Of a stretch of 64,000 nt of DNA, positions 17,328 to 24,800 are shown piece after piece. The stretch is from GCA-2683135 sp964507445 (lineage in GTDB: Bacteria > Planctomycetota > GCA-002687715). The notes under the pieces were generated by a model. The model had not been told where the DNA came from. It did not search any database and saw nothing but the letters and a program-made list of their open reading frames with translations. The stretch spans positions 62,001-126,000 of the forward strand of contig CAZDQF010000011.1 of assembly GCA_964507445.1 (NCBI GenBank), written 5' to 3'. Positions within the stretch are counted from its first letter, which is position 1; the number at the start of each line of letters is the position of its first letter. The position numbers and the translations under genes are program-made.

Positions 17328-18398
17328 ATGGACTCTGACCGGATCGTCGCGGTGATCATGGCCGGCGGAGGGGGCACTCGGTTCTGGCCCCGGAGTCGCC
17401 GGGCGTTGCCCAAGCAGTTCCTGTCGTTCGATGGCCACGGGTCCTTGCTCCAGCAGACCGTGGCCCGACTGGACGGCCTGGTCCCTCGGGACCGCGTGGT
17501 CGTCATCACAGGCGTCGAGCACGTCGACCTGGCTCGTGAGCACGCCGGGGTGCCGGCGGAGAACGTCATCGGCGAGCCATGCCCACGGGATACGGCGGCT
17601 TGCGTGGGACTGGGAGCGCGAATCGCGCAGACCATGCGTGACGACGCGGTCGTCGTGGTGCTCGCTGCGGATCACATGATCGAGCCGGTGGAGCGGTTCC
17701 AGGAGGCGGTGTCCCGGGCCGCTGAGGTGGCGGAGTCTTCCGGAGCGCTCGTCACCATGGGGTTGCGGCCGGATCGGCCCGCTACCGGTTACGGTTACAT
17801 AGAGATCGGGGACCGGTTGGATGAGCAGGCGCCGAGCGCGCACAGCGTCGTGCGTTTCCGGGAGAAGCCCGACGTGGAGACCGCCCGTCGGTTCGTTCAG
17901 GCGGGCCGTTACCTGTGGAACAGCGGGAACCTCGCGTTCAGCGGCGCCGTCATGCTGGACGCCATCGGCGTCCACTTGCCTGGCCTTCATCAGCAGTTGA
18001 TGTCCCTGGCGGATCCCCGGGACGCCTTGGAACTGGAGCGCTGTTACCCGCAGATGGAAGCGATCTCCATCGACTACGGAGTGCTCGAGAAGGCCGACAA
18101 CGTCCATGTCATCGAGGCTCTCTTCCACTGGGATGACCTGGGGACTTTCGAGGCCGTGGCGCGTCACGCCACGGCTCATGATGCCGGCAATCTGGCCCGT
18201 GGCGAGGCCCTCTTTCTCGACTCCAGGGGCTCCCTGGTGGAAAACGAGCCGGACGGCCTCGTGGTGGTGTCCGGACTGGACGACGTGCTGGTGGTCAGGA
18301 CTCCGGATGCGGTGCTGGTGATGCGTCGATCAGACGCGGAGCGGGTCAAGGACGTCGTCAGGCGTGTGGAGGACGCGGGGTTCGACCAGCGGCTCTGA
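17328..18398 (+). CDS. manC: Mannose-1-phosphate guanylyltransferase
   Basis: A 356-residue nucleotidyltransferase that makes GDP-mannose from GTP and mannose-1-phosphate. The signature loop is VIMAGGGGTRFWPRSRRALPKQF at residues 9-31. IGEPCPRDTAA, LAADHMI, the GYGYIEIG loop, FREKPDVETA, WNSGNLAF and SIDYGVLEKA follow, all typical of the GMP/GMP-PMI family. The C-terminal cupin isomerase domain of bifunctional enzymes is missing, so it is the single-function form. An AGGAGG Shine-Dalgarno (17315-17320) precedes the ATG. The product feeds mannosylated or fucosylated surface glycans. Confidence 0.92.
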   Translation: MDSDRIVAVIMAGGGGTRFWPRSRRALPKQFLSFDGHGSLLQQTVARLDGLVPRDRVVVITGVEHVDLAREHAGVPAENVIGEPCPRDTAACVGLGARIAQTMRDDAVVVVLAADHMIEPVERFQEAVSRAAEVAESSGALVTMGLRPDRPATGYGYIEIGDRLDEQAPSAHSVVRFREKPDVETARRFVQAGRYLWNSGNLAFSGAVMLDAIGVHLPGLHQQLMSLADPRDALELERCYPQMEAISIDYGVLEKADNVHVIEALFHWDDLGTFEAVARHATAHDAGNLARGEALFLDSRGSLVENEPDGLVVVSGLDDVLVVRTPDAVLVMRRSDAERVKDVVRRVEDAGFDQRL

Positions 18399-18408
18399 GC
18401 CGGTCATC

Positions 18409-18834
18409 ATGGGCGCCGTACTGGCAATCGACTACGGGACGAAACGGGTCGGCCTGGCGGTGACCGATGATGAGCGCCGATACGTGTTCCCACGGGAGAC
18501 GCTGCTGCGTTCGACGCAGGACGCGGACATCACTCACCTTCGACAGCTGTGCCATGATGACGGCGTCGACCTCCTCGCCGTCGGGCTCCCCATCAACGCG
18601 GACGGTACGGAGGGGCCCATGGCGGTCGCGGCTCGTCGGTTCGCCGCTCGGTTGAGCGCGGACCTGGGTATCCCCCATGTGTTGGTGGACGAGCGCTACA
18701 CCAGCGAGGAGGCGGACGAGTACCTGCGAGAGACCCACCCCCGCGACACCCGGAAGCGGCGCCAGCTGCGTGATCGTGTGGCGGCGGCCATCATCCTGAG
18801 GACCTTCCTGGAGCACGGACCCATCCGGGAGTGA
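18409..18834 (+). CDS. ruvX: YqgF/RuvX family RNase H-like nuclease
   Basis: A 141-residue protein of standard YqgF size. It has LAIDYGTKRVGLAVTD at the start (acidic residue in the first strand), the middle LLAVGLPINADGTEGPMA, VLVDERYTSEEADEYL, and a C-terminal helix with the last catalytic Asp in RDRVAAAIIL. The family includes the anti-termination and pre-16S rRNA processing nuclease YqgF, once called a Holliday-junction resolvase. The ATG at 18409 gives the conserved N-terminus; an upstream in-frame extension lies inside manC. It follows manC by 10 bases. Confidence 0.9.
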   Translation: MGAVLAIDYGTKRVGLAVTDDERRYVFPRETLLRSTQDADITHLRQLCHDDGVDLLAVGLPINADGTEGPMAVAARRFAARLSADLGIPHVLVDERYTSEEADEYLRETHPRDTRKRRQLRDRVAAAIILRTFLEHGPIRE

Positions 18835-19136
18835 TTGGCCTAAGCACCGTCCATATAGGGGGTTGGCGTCAGGGTCCGGATTGGTAGAGTACAGACGATC
18901 TGATCCCCATCCAATCGGGCGATCCCATCTTGTTGCGCCGCAACGCTTTGCGTTTGGCCGGGATCGTCTTCGGGGCGTGCTTACCCTCCTCTGGTCCGGT
19001 CGCCATTTTCTGACCGGGACTGGAATCGGGTGGACCGCCCCGGGATGGCTGACCCCGTAAGCGGGACGTTCGACGGGCGACGGGTCCGTCGAGACTGCGC
19101 GTGGGGGGCCCGTTGGTGAGAGGGAATGAGCGGACC
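18835..19136 (+). promoter_or_regulatory. rpsO-pnp promoter and long structured leader
   Basis: A 302-base gap without a gene. A candidate promoter, TTGGCG (18863-18868), 16 bp, TAGAGT (18885-18890), would give a leader of about 240 bases before rpsO. The leader contains three hairpins: 18994-19001 with 19012-19020 (one bulged C), 19054-19057 with 19062-19065, and 19071-19076 with 19086-19091. Ribosomal protein S15 represses its own mRNA through leader structures in several bacteria, so a similar autoregulatory element is plausible. I cannot match it to a known S15 motif. No convincing small gene lies here. Confidence 0.45.
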
Positions 19137-19406
19137 ATGAGACTGCCCAAGGAAACCAAAGAGGAAATCGTCAAGGAGTATGGGAGCGGCGGTGGAGACA
19201 CCGGCTCCCCTGAGGTCCAGGTGGCGTTGCTCACGCACAAGATCCGTGAGTTGACGGAGCACCTGAAGACCCACAAGAAGGACCACTCGTCCCGTCGTGG
19301 TCTTCTGATGATGGTCGGGAAGCGCACCACGACGTTGCGCTACTTGAGGAAGAAGAGCCCCGAGCGATACACCACGCTTATCGCGCGACTCGGGCTCCGC
19401 CGCTGA
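19137..19406 (+). CDS. rpsO: 30S ribosomal protein S15
   Basis: An 89-residue protein, the exact usual length of S15. It has the family motifs GSPEVQVALLTHKIRELTEHLKTHKKDHSSRRGLL and GKRTTTLRYL. S15 binds 16S rRNA early in small-subunit assembly. The ATG at 19137 gives the canonical length and discards an upstream in-frame extension. rpsO followed by pnp 37 bases later is the classical arrangement, and the two are probably cotranscribed. Confidence 0.97.
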   Translation: MRLPKETKEEIVKEYGSGGGDTGSPEVQVALLTHKIRELTEHLKTHKKDHSSRRGLLMMVGKRTTTLRYLRKKSPERYTTLIARLGLRR

Positions 19407-19443
19407 CCGGCAGGTAGATCGAATTTCATTACTGATTGAGAAC

Positions 19444-22256
19444 ATGCAATACGCAAAGATCGAACGCGAAATCGCGGGTCGGACCCTGTCTTTCGAGACG
19501 GGCCGCATCGCGAAGCAGGCGGCCGGCTCCGTGCTCGCCGCCTTCGGCGATTCGATGGTCCTCTCGGCCGTCTGTACAGGCGATCCGAGGCCGGGAATCG
19601 ATTTCTTCCCGTTGACCGTCGACTATCGCGAAAAGACCTACGCCGCGGGGAAGTTCCCGGGCGGATTCATCAAGAGAGAGGGTCGTCCCAAGGACAAGGA
19701 GATCCTCACCATGCGCCTCATCGACCGTCCCGTGCGCCCTCTGTGGCCGGACGGTTACAAGCAGGAGGTGCAGATCATGAACACCGTGGTCTCGGTGGAC
19801 AAGGAGAACGACCCCGACGTGGTGGCCATGAACGCTTCGTTCGCCGCACTGAACGCGTCGTCGATGCCGTTCCAGGGCCCCATCGCGGCGTGCCGGGTGG
19901 GACGCCTGGAGGGTGAGTTGATCGCCTTCCCCACGGTTCAGCAGCTCGAGCAGTGCGACGTGGAGATCATGCTGGTGGCGTCTCGCGACGCGCTCGTCAT
20001 GGTCGAGGGCAAGGCCTTCGAGCTGACCGAGGAGGACTTCCTCGGAGCCATCGACTTCGGCACCGGTATCATTCATCAGATCATCGACATGATGGACCAG
20101 CTCAAGGCCGAGGCCGGGGTCGAGAAGGAGCCCTGGGAGGCCCCTCGGGCGGACGTCCACGAGGTGTTCCACAGGGTCAAGGAGGAGGGCTCCGGGCGCA
20201 TGCGCGATGCCCTCATGATCCAGGGCAAGCACGAGCGATACGCGGCCATGGACACCCTCCGTGCGGAGATGATCGCCGAGTACGTGCCGGGAGACGCCGA
20301 CGACGAGCTGCGCGCGGACATGGAAGGCGCCATCAAGGCGGCTCACAAGGAGCTCTCCGCGGAACAGATCCGGCGCCTCATCGTCAAGGACAAGCAGCGC
20401 ATCGACAACCGTGGCCCGGCGGAGATCCGAGACATCACCATCGAGGCGGGGCTCCTGCCTCGCACCCACGGCTCCGTGCTGTTCACTCGCGGCGAGACCC
20501 AGTCCCTGGTCGTGGCCACGCTGGGCACGCCCCGTGACCAGCAGATCGTTGACGGTCTCATGGAGGAGTACAGCAAGCGGTTTGACCTGCAGTACAACTT
20601 CCCTCCGTATTGCGTCGGCGAGTGTCGGCCCGTCCGTGGCGTGAGCCGTCGCGAGATCGGGCACGGCAACCTGGCAGAGCGTGCAGTCGCCGCGGTCGTC
20701 CCCAGCGAGGAGGACTTCCCGTACACCATCCGGGTGGTCTCTGACATCACAGAGAGCAACGGCAGCTCATCCATGGCCAGCGTTTGTGGCGCCACCCTCG
20801 CCATGATGGACGCCGGCGTCCCCATCAAGCAGCCGGTGGCGGGTATTGCCATGGGGCTGGTCGAGGAGGACGGCGAGGTCGTGATCCTCTCTGACATCCT
20901 CGGCACCGAGGACCACGTGGGCGACATGGACTTCAAGGTCGCGGGTACCGGCAAGGGCATCACCGCTGTCCAGATGGACATCAAGATGCAGGGTCTCTCT
21001 CGCGAGGTCCTGGCCGACGCTCTTGAGCAGGCCCGCCAGGGGCGGATTCACATCCTCAAGGAGATGATCAAGGCCCTGGGCAAGCCTCGTGAGGACATCA
21101 GTCCCTACGCTCCGCGCCTGCTGCAGGTGAAGATCCCCGTGGAGAAGATCGGCATGGTCATCGGCCCGGGCGGCAAGATGATCAAGAAGATCCAGGAGGA
21201 CACGGGAGCCAAGGTGGAGATCGACGACGACGGCACCGCCACCATCTCCAGTGAAGACGGCGAGGCGGCGAGGGCAGCGAAGGAGATGGTCGAGCAGCTC
21301 ACCGCTGAGGTCGAGGTCGGCCGGATCTACGAAGGTCGCGTCGTCAGCATCAAGGACTTCGGAGCGTTCGTCGAGGTGCTGCCCGGCCAGGAGGGGCTTT
21401 GCCATGTCTCCGAGCTGGACACCGAGCACGTGCGCGAAGTCAGCGATGTGGTTGCCCTGGGAGACTTCATCCCCGTCAAGGTCATCCTGAGGGATGAGCA
21501 GGGTCGGTTGAAGTTGTCTCGCAGCGAGGCCTTGCGCGAGCAGGGTGGAGGCGGTGCTCCTCGCGATGACGCGGGGCAGGCGCTTACTGCGGAGATGGAG
21601 GGGGGCCGCGGTCCCTCTCACGTGGGCGAGCGTCGGGGTGATGCTGACCGCGGCCGTGACCGGGGCCATGGCGGCGACCGGGGCCGTGGTGGCGACCGGG
21701 GCCGTGGTGGCGACCGGGGCCGTGGCGACGACCGAGGCCGTGGCGGCGACCGGGGCCGTGGTGGCGACCGGGGCCGTGGCGACGACCGGGGCCGTGGCGA
21801 CGACCGGGGCCGTGGCGACGACCGGGGCCGTGACCGCGGCGGTTACGGCGATCGTGACCGCGGCGGTTACGGCGATCGTGACCGGGACCGTGGCGGCGAC
21901 CGCGACCGTGGCGGCGACCGCGACCGTGGCGGCGATCGTGACCGTGGCGGCGATCGTGACCGTGGCGGCGATCGTGACCGTGGCGGCGATCGTGNNNNNN
22001 NNNNNNNNNNNNNNNNNNNNNNNNNNNNNNNNNNNNNNNNNNNNNNNNNNNNNNNNNNNNNNNNNNNNNNNNNNNNNNNNNNNNNNNNNNNNNNCGTGGC
22101 GGTGACCGTGGTCGTGGCGGTGACCGTGGTCGTGGCGGTGACCGTGGTCGTGGCCGAGGCCGTGGTCGTGGCCGTGGCGGCGATGGTGAACGTGAAGGTG
22201 GTCGGGACGCGGGCGCTCGTCGAGGCGATCGCGGTGACGGCTCCCGCGACGACTGA
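19444..22256 (+). CDS. pnp: Polynucleotide phosphorylase with RG/D-rich tail (gap in gene)
   Basis: PNPase degrades RNA 3' to 5' phosphorolytically. Two RNase PH cores are visible (opening with TLSFETGRIAKQAAGS and with AEIRDITIEAGLLPRTHGSVLFTRGETQ; FFPLTVDYREKTYAAGKFPGGF and SDITESNGSSSMASVCGATL carry key residues). KH follows (IGMVIGPGGKMIKKI near 570) and S1 (GRIYEGRVVSIKDFGAFVEV from 626). From residue 700 a tail of repeated GGDRGR-type units runs at least 150 residues into a 100-N gap. After the gap the repeats continue in another frame relative to the N count and end at TGA 22254-22256. The gap length is therefore nominal: the true missing length should be 2 modulo 3, and no frameshift need be assumed. 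Confidence 0.93.
21646..22190 (+). repeat. GGDRGR-coding tandem repeat in pnp
   Basis: Short tandem units encoding Gly-Asp-Arg-Gly-Arg blocks, for example 18-base units like ggccgtggtggcgaccgg. There are several near-identical 12- and 18-base periods, and third positions shift between sub-blocks. The repeat explains why the assembly broke here. It is protein-coding repeat, not a CRISPR array. Confidence 0.9.
21995..22094. other. Assembly gap, 100 N
   Basis: Exactly 100 N bases inside the pnp repeat, the conventional placeholder for a gap of unknown size. Frame analysis of both flanks shows that the real length is not 100. Confidence 0.98.
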
Positions 22257-22264
22257 CGCTGTTG

Positions 22265-22297
22265 GTCCGAGCCCCCGCTGGTGTCGGGGGCTCGGAC
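22265..22297 (+). terminator. Strong hairpin after pnp
   Basis: A perfect 12-bp stem, GTCCGAGCCCCC and GGGGGCTCGGAC, with a 9-base loop, starting 9 bases after the pnp stop. No T-tract follows. It is probably a terminator or a 3' barrier against exonucleases on the rpsO-pnp mRNA. Confidence 0.6.
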
Positions 22298-22369
22298 GTC
22301 AGAGCGCCCAAGTCGCGTGAGCGTGCACTTTTACTTCGATTCCTGGTCGCTCGACTGGGGAATCTCCCC

Positions 22370-22375
22370 TATACT
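22370..22375 (+). promoter_or_regulatory. -10 box TATACT of the cold-shock gene
   Basis: TATACT lies in the gap after pnp, and no good -35 is seen. Transcription from here would start near 22382 and give a leader of about 140 bases before the cold-shock ATG. Confidence 0.5.
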
Positions 22376-22403
22376 CCGTCTCGGACGGTGGTTGCGCGAG
22401 GCA

Positions 22404-22488
22404 GGGGGAGAGCCTCGGTCGCCGGCTTCGGTTGACGGAGCCGCGCCCTCTCCCGCATGAGCCATGAGGGCGGCTCTTGCTTTTCTTT
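22404..22488 (+). promoter_or_regulatory. Attenuator-like leader of the cold-shock gene
   Basis: Two mutually exclusive foldings are visible. The distal hairpin pairs 22438-22450 (GAGCCGCGCCCTC) with 22466-22476 (GAGGGCGGCTC), with two bulged bases. A U-rich run (TTGCTTTTCTTT, 22477-22488) follows directly, the form of an intrinsic terminator. Upstream, GGGAGAG (22406-22412) can pair with CTCTCCC (22448-22454), which takes bases from the left arm of that terminator. This resembles terminator/antiterminator switching. The terminator ends 34 bases before the gene. Confidence 0.5.
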
Positions 22489-22522
22489 GCGGTGGCGCAG
22501 CCGGCAAATGGGGGAGTGGAAA

Positions 22523-22762
22523 ATGCCCACTGGTCGCGTCAAGTGGTTCGACAACCGCAAGGGCTTCGGCTTTGTGGAACAGGAGACTGGCGAGGACGTG
22601 TTCGTCCACTACTCGACCATCACCGGCGAGGGTTTCAGGACCCTGAACGACGGAGAGCTCGTCCGTTTCGACGTGGTCCAGGGGCCCAAGGGGCTGCTGG
22701 CACGTAAGGTCGAACGGGTCGAGGGAGTGGACGAAGACGCGCGGTCCGCGGAGACATCCTGA
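22523..22762 (+). CDS. Cold-shock domain protein
   Basis: A 79-residue CspA-family nucleic-acid chaperone. It has GRVKWFDNRKGFGFVEQ (RNP1 is KGFGFV) and EDVFVHYSTI (RNP2 is VFVHY), then the usual LNDGELVRFDVVQGPKGLLARKV strand pattern. About 12 extra acidic residues follow at the end. The ATG at 22523 is preceded by GGGGGAG at a good distance; an in-frame ATG five codons upstream overlaps that site. It sits between pnp and a DUF1989 gene. RNA chaperone and PNPase are often both needed in cold adaptation. Confidence 0.92.
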   Translation: MPTGRVKWFDNRKGFGFVEQETGEDVFVHYSTITGEGFRTLNDGELVRFDVVQGPKGLLARKVERVEGVDEDARSAETS

Positions 22763-22763
22763 C

Positions 22764-23363
22764 TTGGTTGAGGAAATTGTCATTCAACCGGGCCAAGCCC
22801 GGGCGCTACGGCTGCCGAAAGGCACCACCCTCGGTATCCGGGATGTGGAGGGGCGACAGGCCTGTGAGTTGGTCGCCGTCTGTACGGACGAACCCGGAGA
22901 GTATCTTGACCCTGCGGTGACCATGGAGATCGTCGGGCGGTTGTTCCCGACCGAGAAATCCAAGTTCTACAGCAACAGATACGAGCCGGTGTTCACCTTG
23001 GTGCAGGACGATGTGGCGACTCACGATCTGATGCAGCCGTCCTCCTCAGCCATCTCACGCGCCTTGTTCCTCGGCGAAAGCGGGGAGCGTGAGGGCACCC
23101 GGGAGTGGATAGAGGGCGCCCTCGCTGACGAAGGTCTGGGGGATCTTCCTGCCCTGAGGCCTGTACATCTGTTCCGGCGGACAGACGTGGACCCGGACGG
23201 GAACTTCGTTCTCATGGAGACTCCGTCGGGACCGGGTCAGGGCGTGATCCTGCAGTGTGAGCGACCCCTGGTGGTGGTGGTGGCGGTGTCCGACGACGAG
23301 ATCTCTCCCATCACGGGCTGTAATCCGACACCCGTCAAGCTGGAGATCAGCGGGGCCGTGTAG
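22764..23363 (+). CDS. DUF1989 (urea carboxylase-associated family) protein
   Basis: A 199-residue protein of the DUF1989 family. It opens IVIQPGQARALRLPKGTTLGIRDVEGRQACELVAV, typical of the group, and has YLDPAVTMEIVG, the NRYEPVFTLVQDD region, HLFRRTDVDPDGNFVL, and a late ISPITGCNPTPVKLEI. Members are found with urea carboxylase or as carboxyguanidine deiminase subunits. No such partner is nearby, so the substrate is open. The start is TTG, one base after the cold-shock stop. The 3' end overlaps the convergent hypothetical gene by 17 bases. Confidence 0.7.
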   Translation: MVEEIVIQPGQARALRLPKGTTLGIRDVEGRQACELVAVCTDEPGEYLDPAVTMEIVGRLFPTEKSKFYSNRYEPVFTLVQDDVATHDLMQPSSSAISRALFLGESGEREGTREWIEGALADEGLGDLPALRPVHLFRRTDVDPDGNFVLMETPSGPGQGVILQCERPLVVVVAVSDDEISPITGCNPTPVKLEISGAV

Positions 23364-24045
23364 GACCCGACGCTGTGGGCGACCACAGGGTGGCTTCGCC
23401 GTCAGGACCCAATTCCAGTGGATAGAGTCCCTCTTCGTACACCGTGAGGAGAGGGGAGAACGGATTGGGCTCCGTGGGGTCACCAGCGGACTCGTGGAGG
23501 ATCATGGCGCCCAACTCCCAGATGATCCGGTCGACGAGAGCCCGGCGTAACCGGTCCGGCAGGGAGAGGTCTCCGGACTTGCCGAGGGCGCTCCAGATCT
23601 CGGATTGAGAGATCGGAAGGGCCTCTGGATAGACCAGGATGGCCTCCCCGGAGATCGTCAGCAGGGGATTCCCTTGAAGGCGATGGGTGGCCACTACGCG
23701 GGCACGGAGCTGCTCGAATCGTGTGGCCAGCAACCGGTGCCAGGACGGCCGCGCGACATCGACCTCACCGTTGAGCAACGCCCTGGCGCCGTCCTCGGCG
23801 CTCAGGACCCTGATCTCCTTGGTTGCCGGACACCCGAGCCGTTCCTGGTGGGCGCCGATGGCATCGGCGAGCTTCGAGGCGACCCCGTGTTCGGCGGAGG
23901 GACCGGAGAACCACCGAATCAGGGCGGCGCGCTTCAGGAGTTGAACGGTGCGCCCTGAGTGGGGCCACCCGGTTCCCATGATCGAGGATGACGTCACGAC
24001 GAAAGCGTACCGCGTCTGCGCCAAAGGCTGATGACTAAAAGTCAT
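23347..24045 (-). CDS. Hypothetical protein
   Basis: A 232-residue protein that I do not recognise. It has no signal peptide or membrane helix. The middle contains a Leu/Ala/Arg-rich helical region (WHRLLATRFEQLRARVVATHRL). The C-terminal part (LPDRLRRALVDRIIWELGAMILHE, then FSPLLTVYEEGLYPLELGPDGEATLW) looks like a folded enzyme or binding domain. The start at 24045 is the first good ATG and lies inside a palindrome that also holds the ATG of the divergent gene. Codon use (G/C third positions) supports a real gene. An upstream in-frame extension to 24189 overlaps the neighbour and is rejected. Confidence 0.55.
   Translation of the reverse strand: MTFSHQPLAQTRYAFVVTSSSIMGTGWPHSGRTVQLLKRAALIRWFSGPSAEHGVASKLADAIGAHQERLGCPATKEIRVLSAEDGARALLNGEVDVARPSWHRLLATRFEQLRARVVATHRLQGNPLLTISGEAILVYPEALPISQSEIWSALGKSGDLSLPDRLRRALVDRIIWELGAMILHESAGDPTEPNPFSPLLTVYEEGLYPLELGPDGEATLWSPTASGPTRPR
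24031..24045. promoter_or_regulatory. Palindrome ATGACTAAAAGTCAT holding two divergent start codons
   Basis: A 15-base palindrome with 6-bp arms and a 3-base centre. Read on either strand it begins with ATG. It is the candidate start of the + strand gene at 24031 and of the - strand gene at 24045, so the two coding regions overlap by 15 bases at their 5' ends if both starts are used. Confidence 0.5.
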
Positions 24046-24783
24046 CGGGCTGGGTGGCCGATGGTGTCCAACATGAGAACCCCCACCAACCTGCCCCGAC
24101 CCGCCGTGCCGCCTGAGGCATCTGGTGCGGAGTCCGGTGATTCGAAACCCGGGGCTGCCTACAACAGCTTGAAACAGGCCCTCCGCCATAGCTTCGACGG
24201 AGACGAGCTTTTCCGTCTCAGCACCCTCACGCTGGGTGACCTCTGGCGAGCCCGGAAGGACATCCGGTTGAACGCCGCACTCGCCAGGATGGACCTGGTG
24301 GTTCCGGAGCGCGCCGTCAGCCGCTGGGCCTCACGCAGCCTGGGAGACCGTGTCTCCGAGCTCTGCCGGCGGTCCGTGGTGCTCGACGCGGTCCTCGAGG
24401 AGGCCCGGGACAACGGCCGACTGGTGTTCTTCATGGGCGGTCGCGAGTCGGAGCCGTTCGATTGGGCACGTCGTGCTCGTACCCGTTTCCCTGGGCTGAT
24501 CCTGGCGGGAGCCCACGCCCCGGGCCCGGATTTCCGTGATGAGCAGGGCGCCCGGCGACTGTGTGGCCGGATCAACGGCGCCAGGAGTGATGTGGTGATC
24601 GCCTTGTCCACCACCACGCGGGGGATCGAGTTCCCGTTCCGCTACGGAGACCGTCTGGCGTCACAGCTCTACTTCGATCTCCGCGGCGGCCCCTGTTCCA
24701 CCATCGCGAAACGGAGCGCCCGGGCGGTTCGGCGATCGCTCGTTGCGCCTCGACCGGCCAGGGTCGTGCTCGTGAGCGACTGA
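24031..24783 (+). CDS. WecG/TagA/CpsF-like glycosyltransferase, divergent
   Basis: A 250-residue protein. Residues about 115-200 resemble the GT26 (WecG/TagA) core: VLEEARDNGRLVFFMGGRESEPFDWARRARTRFPGLILAGAHAPGPDF matches the GGKP...RYPGLKIVG...GYF pattern. GRINGARSDVVIALSTTTRGIEFPF sits where the family has INASGADILLVGLGSPKQEKW. The Lys/Gln of that last motif is replaced, so catalysis is uncertain. The N-terminal 60 residues are polar and unlike the family. In-frame ATGs at 24061 and 24073 are possible starts. The family makes N-acetylmannosaminyl linkages in surface polymers. Confidence 0.45.
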   Translation: MTKSHRAGWPMVSNMRTPTNLPRPAVPPEASGAESGDSKPGAAYNSLKQALRHSFDGDELFRLSTLTLGDLWRARKDIRLNAALARMDLVVPERAVSRWASRSLGDRVSELCRRSVVLDAVLEEARDNGRLVFFMGGRESEPFDWARRARTRFPGLILAGAHAPGPDFRDEQGARRLCGRINGARSDVVIALSTTTRGIEFPFRYGDRLASQLYFDLRGGPCSTIAKRSARAVRRSLVAPRPARVVLVSD

Positions 24784-24800
24784 GCCGCGAGGGTCGGCGC

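Noticed and set aside
18835..19136. tRNA or small protein gene in the rpsO upstream gap
   Set aside because: No cloverleaf with a T-loop GTTCGA-type sequence is seen, and the 65-codon frame there has no ribosome-binding site or recognisable sequence.
19429..20664. 411-codon frame antisense to pnp
   Set aside because: The pnp sense strand carries unmistakable RNase PH motifs; the antisense frame has none.
21646..22190. Repeat array as a CRISPR locus
   Set aside because: The units are 12-18 bases, contiguous, without spacers, and encode GGDRGR in frame with PNPase.
22095..22320. Frameshift in pnp
   Set aside because: The frame change falls exactly at a 100-N placeholder and both flanks carry the same RG repeat, so the nominal gap length explains it.
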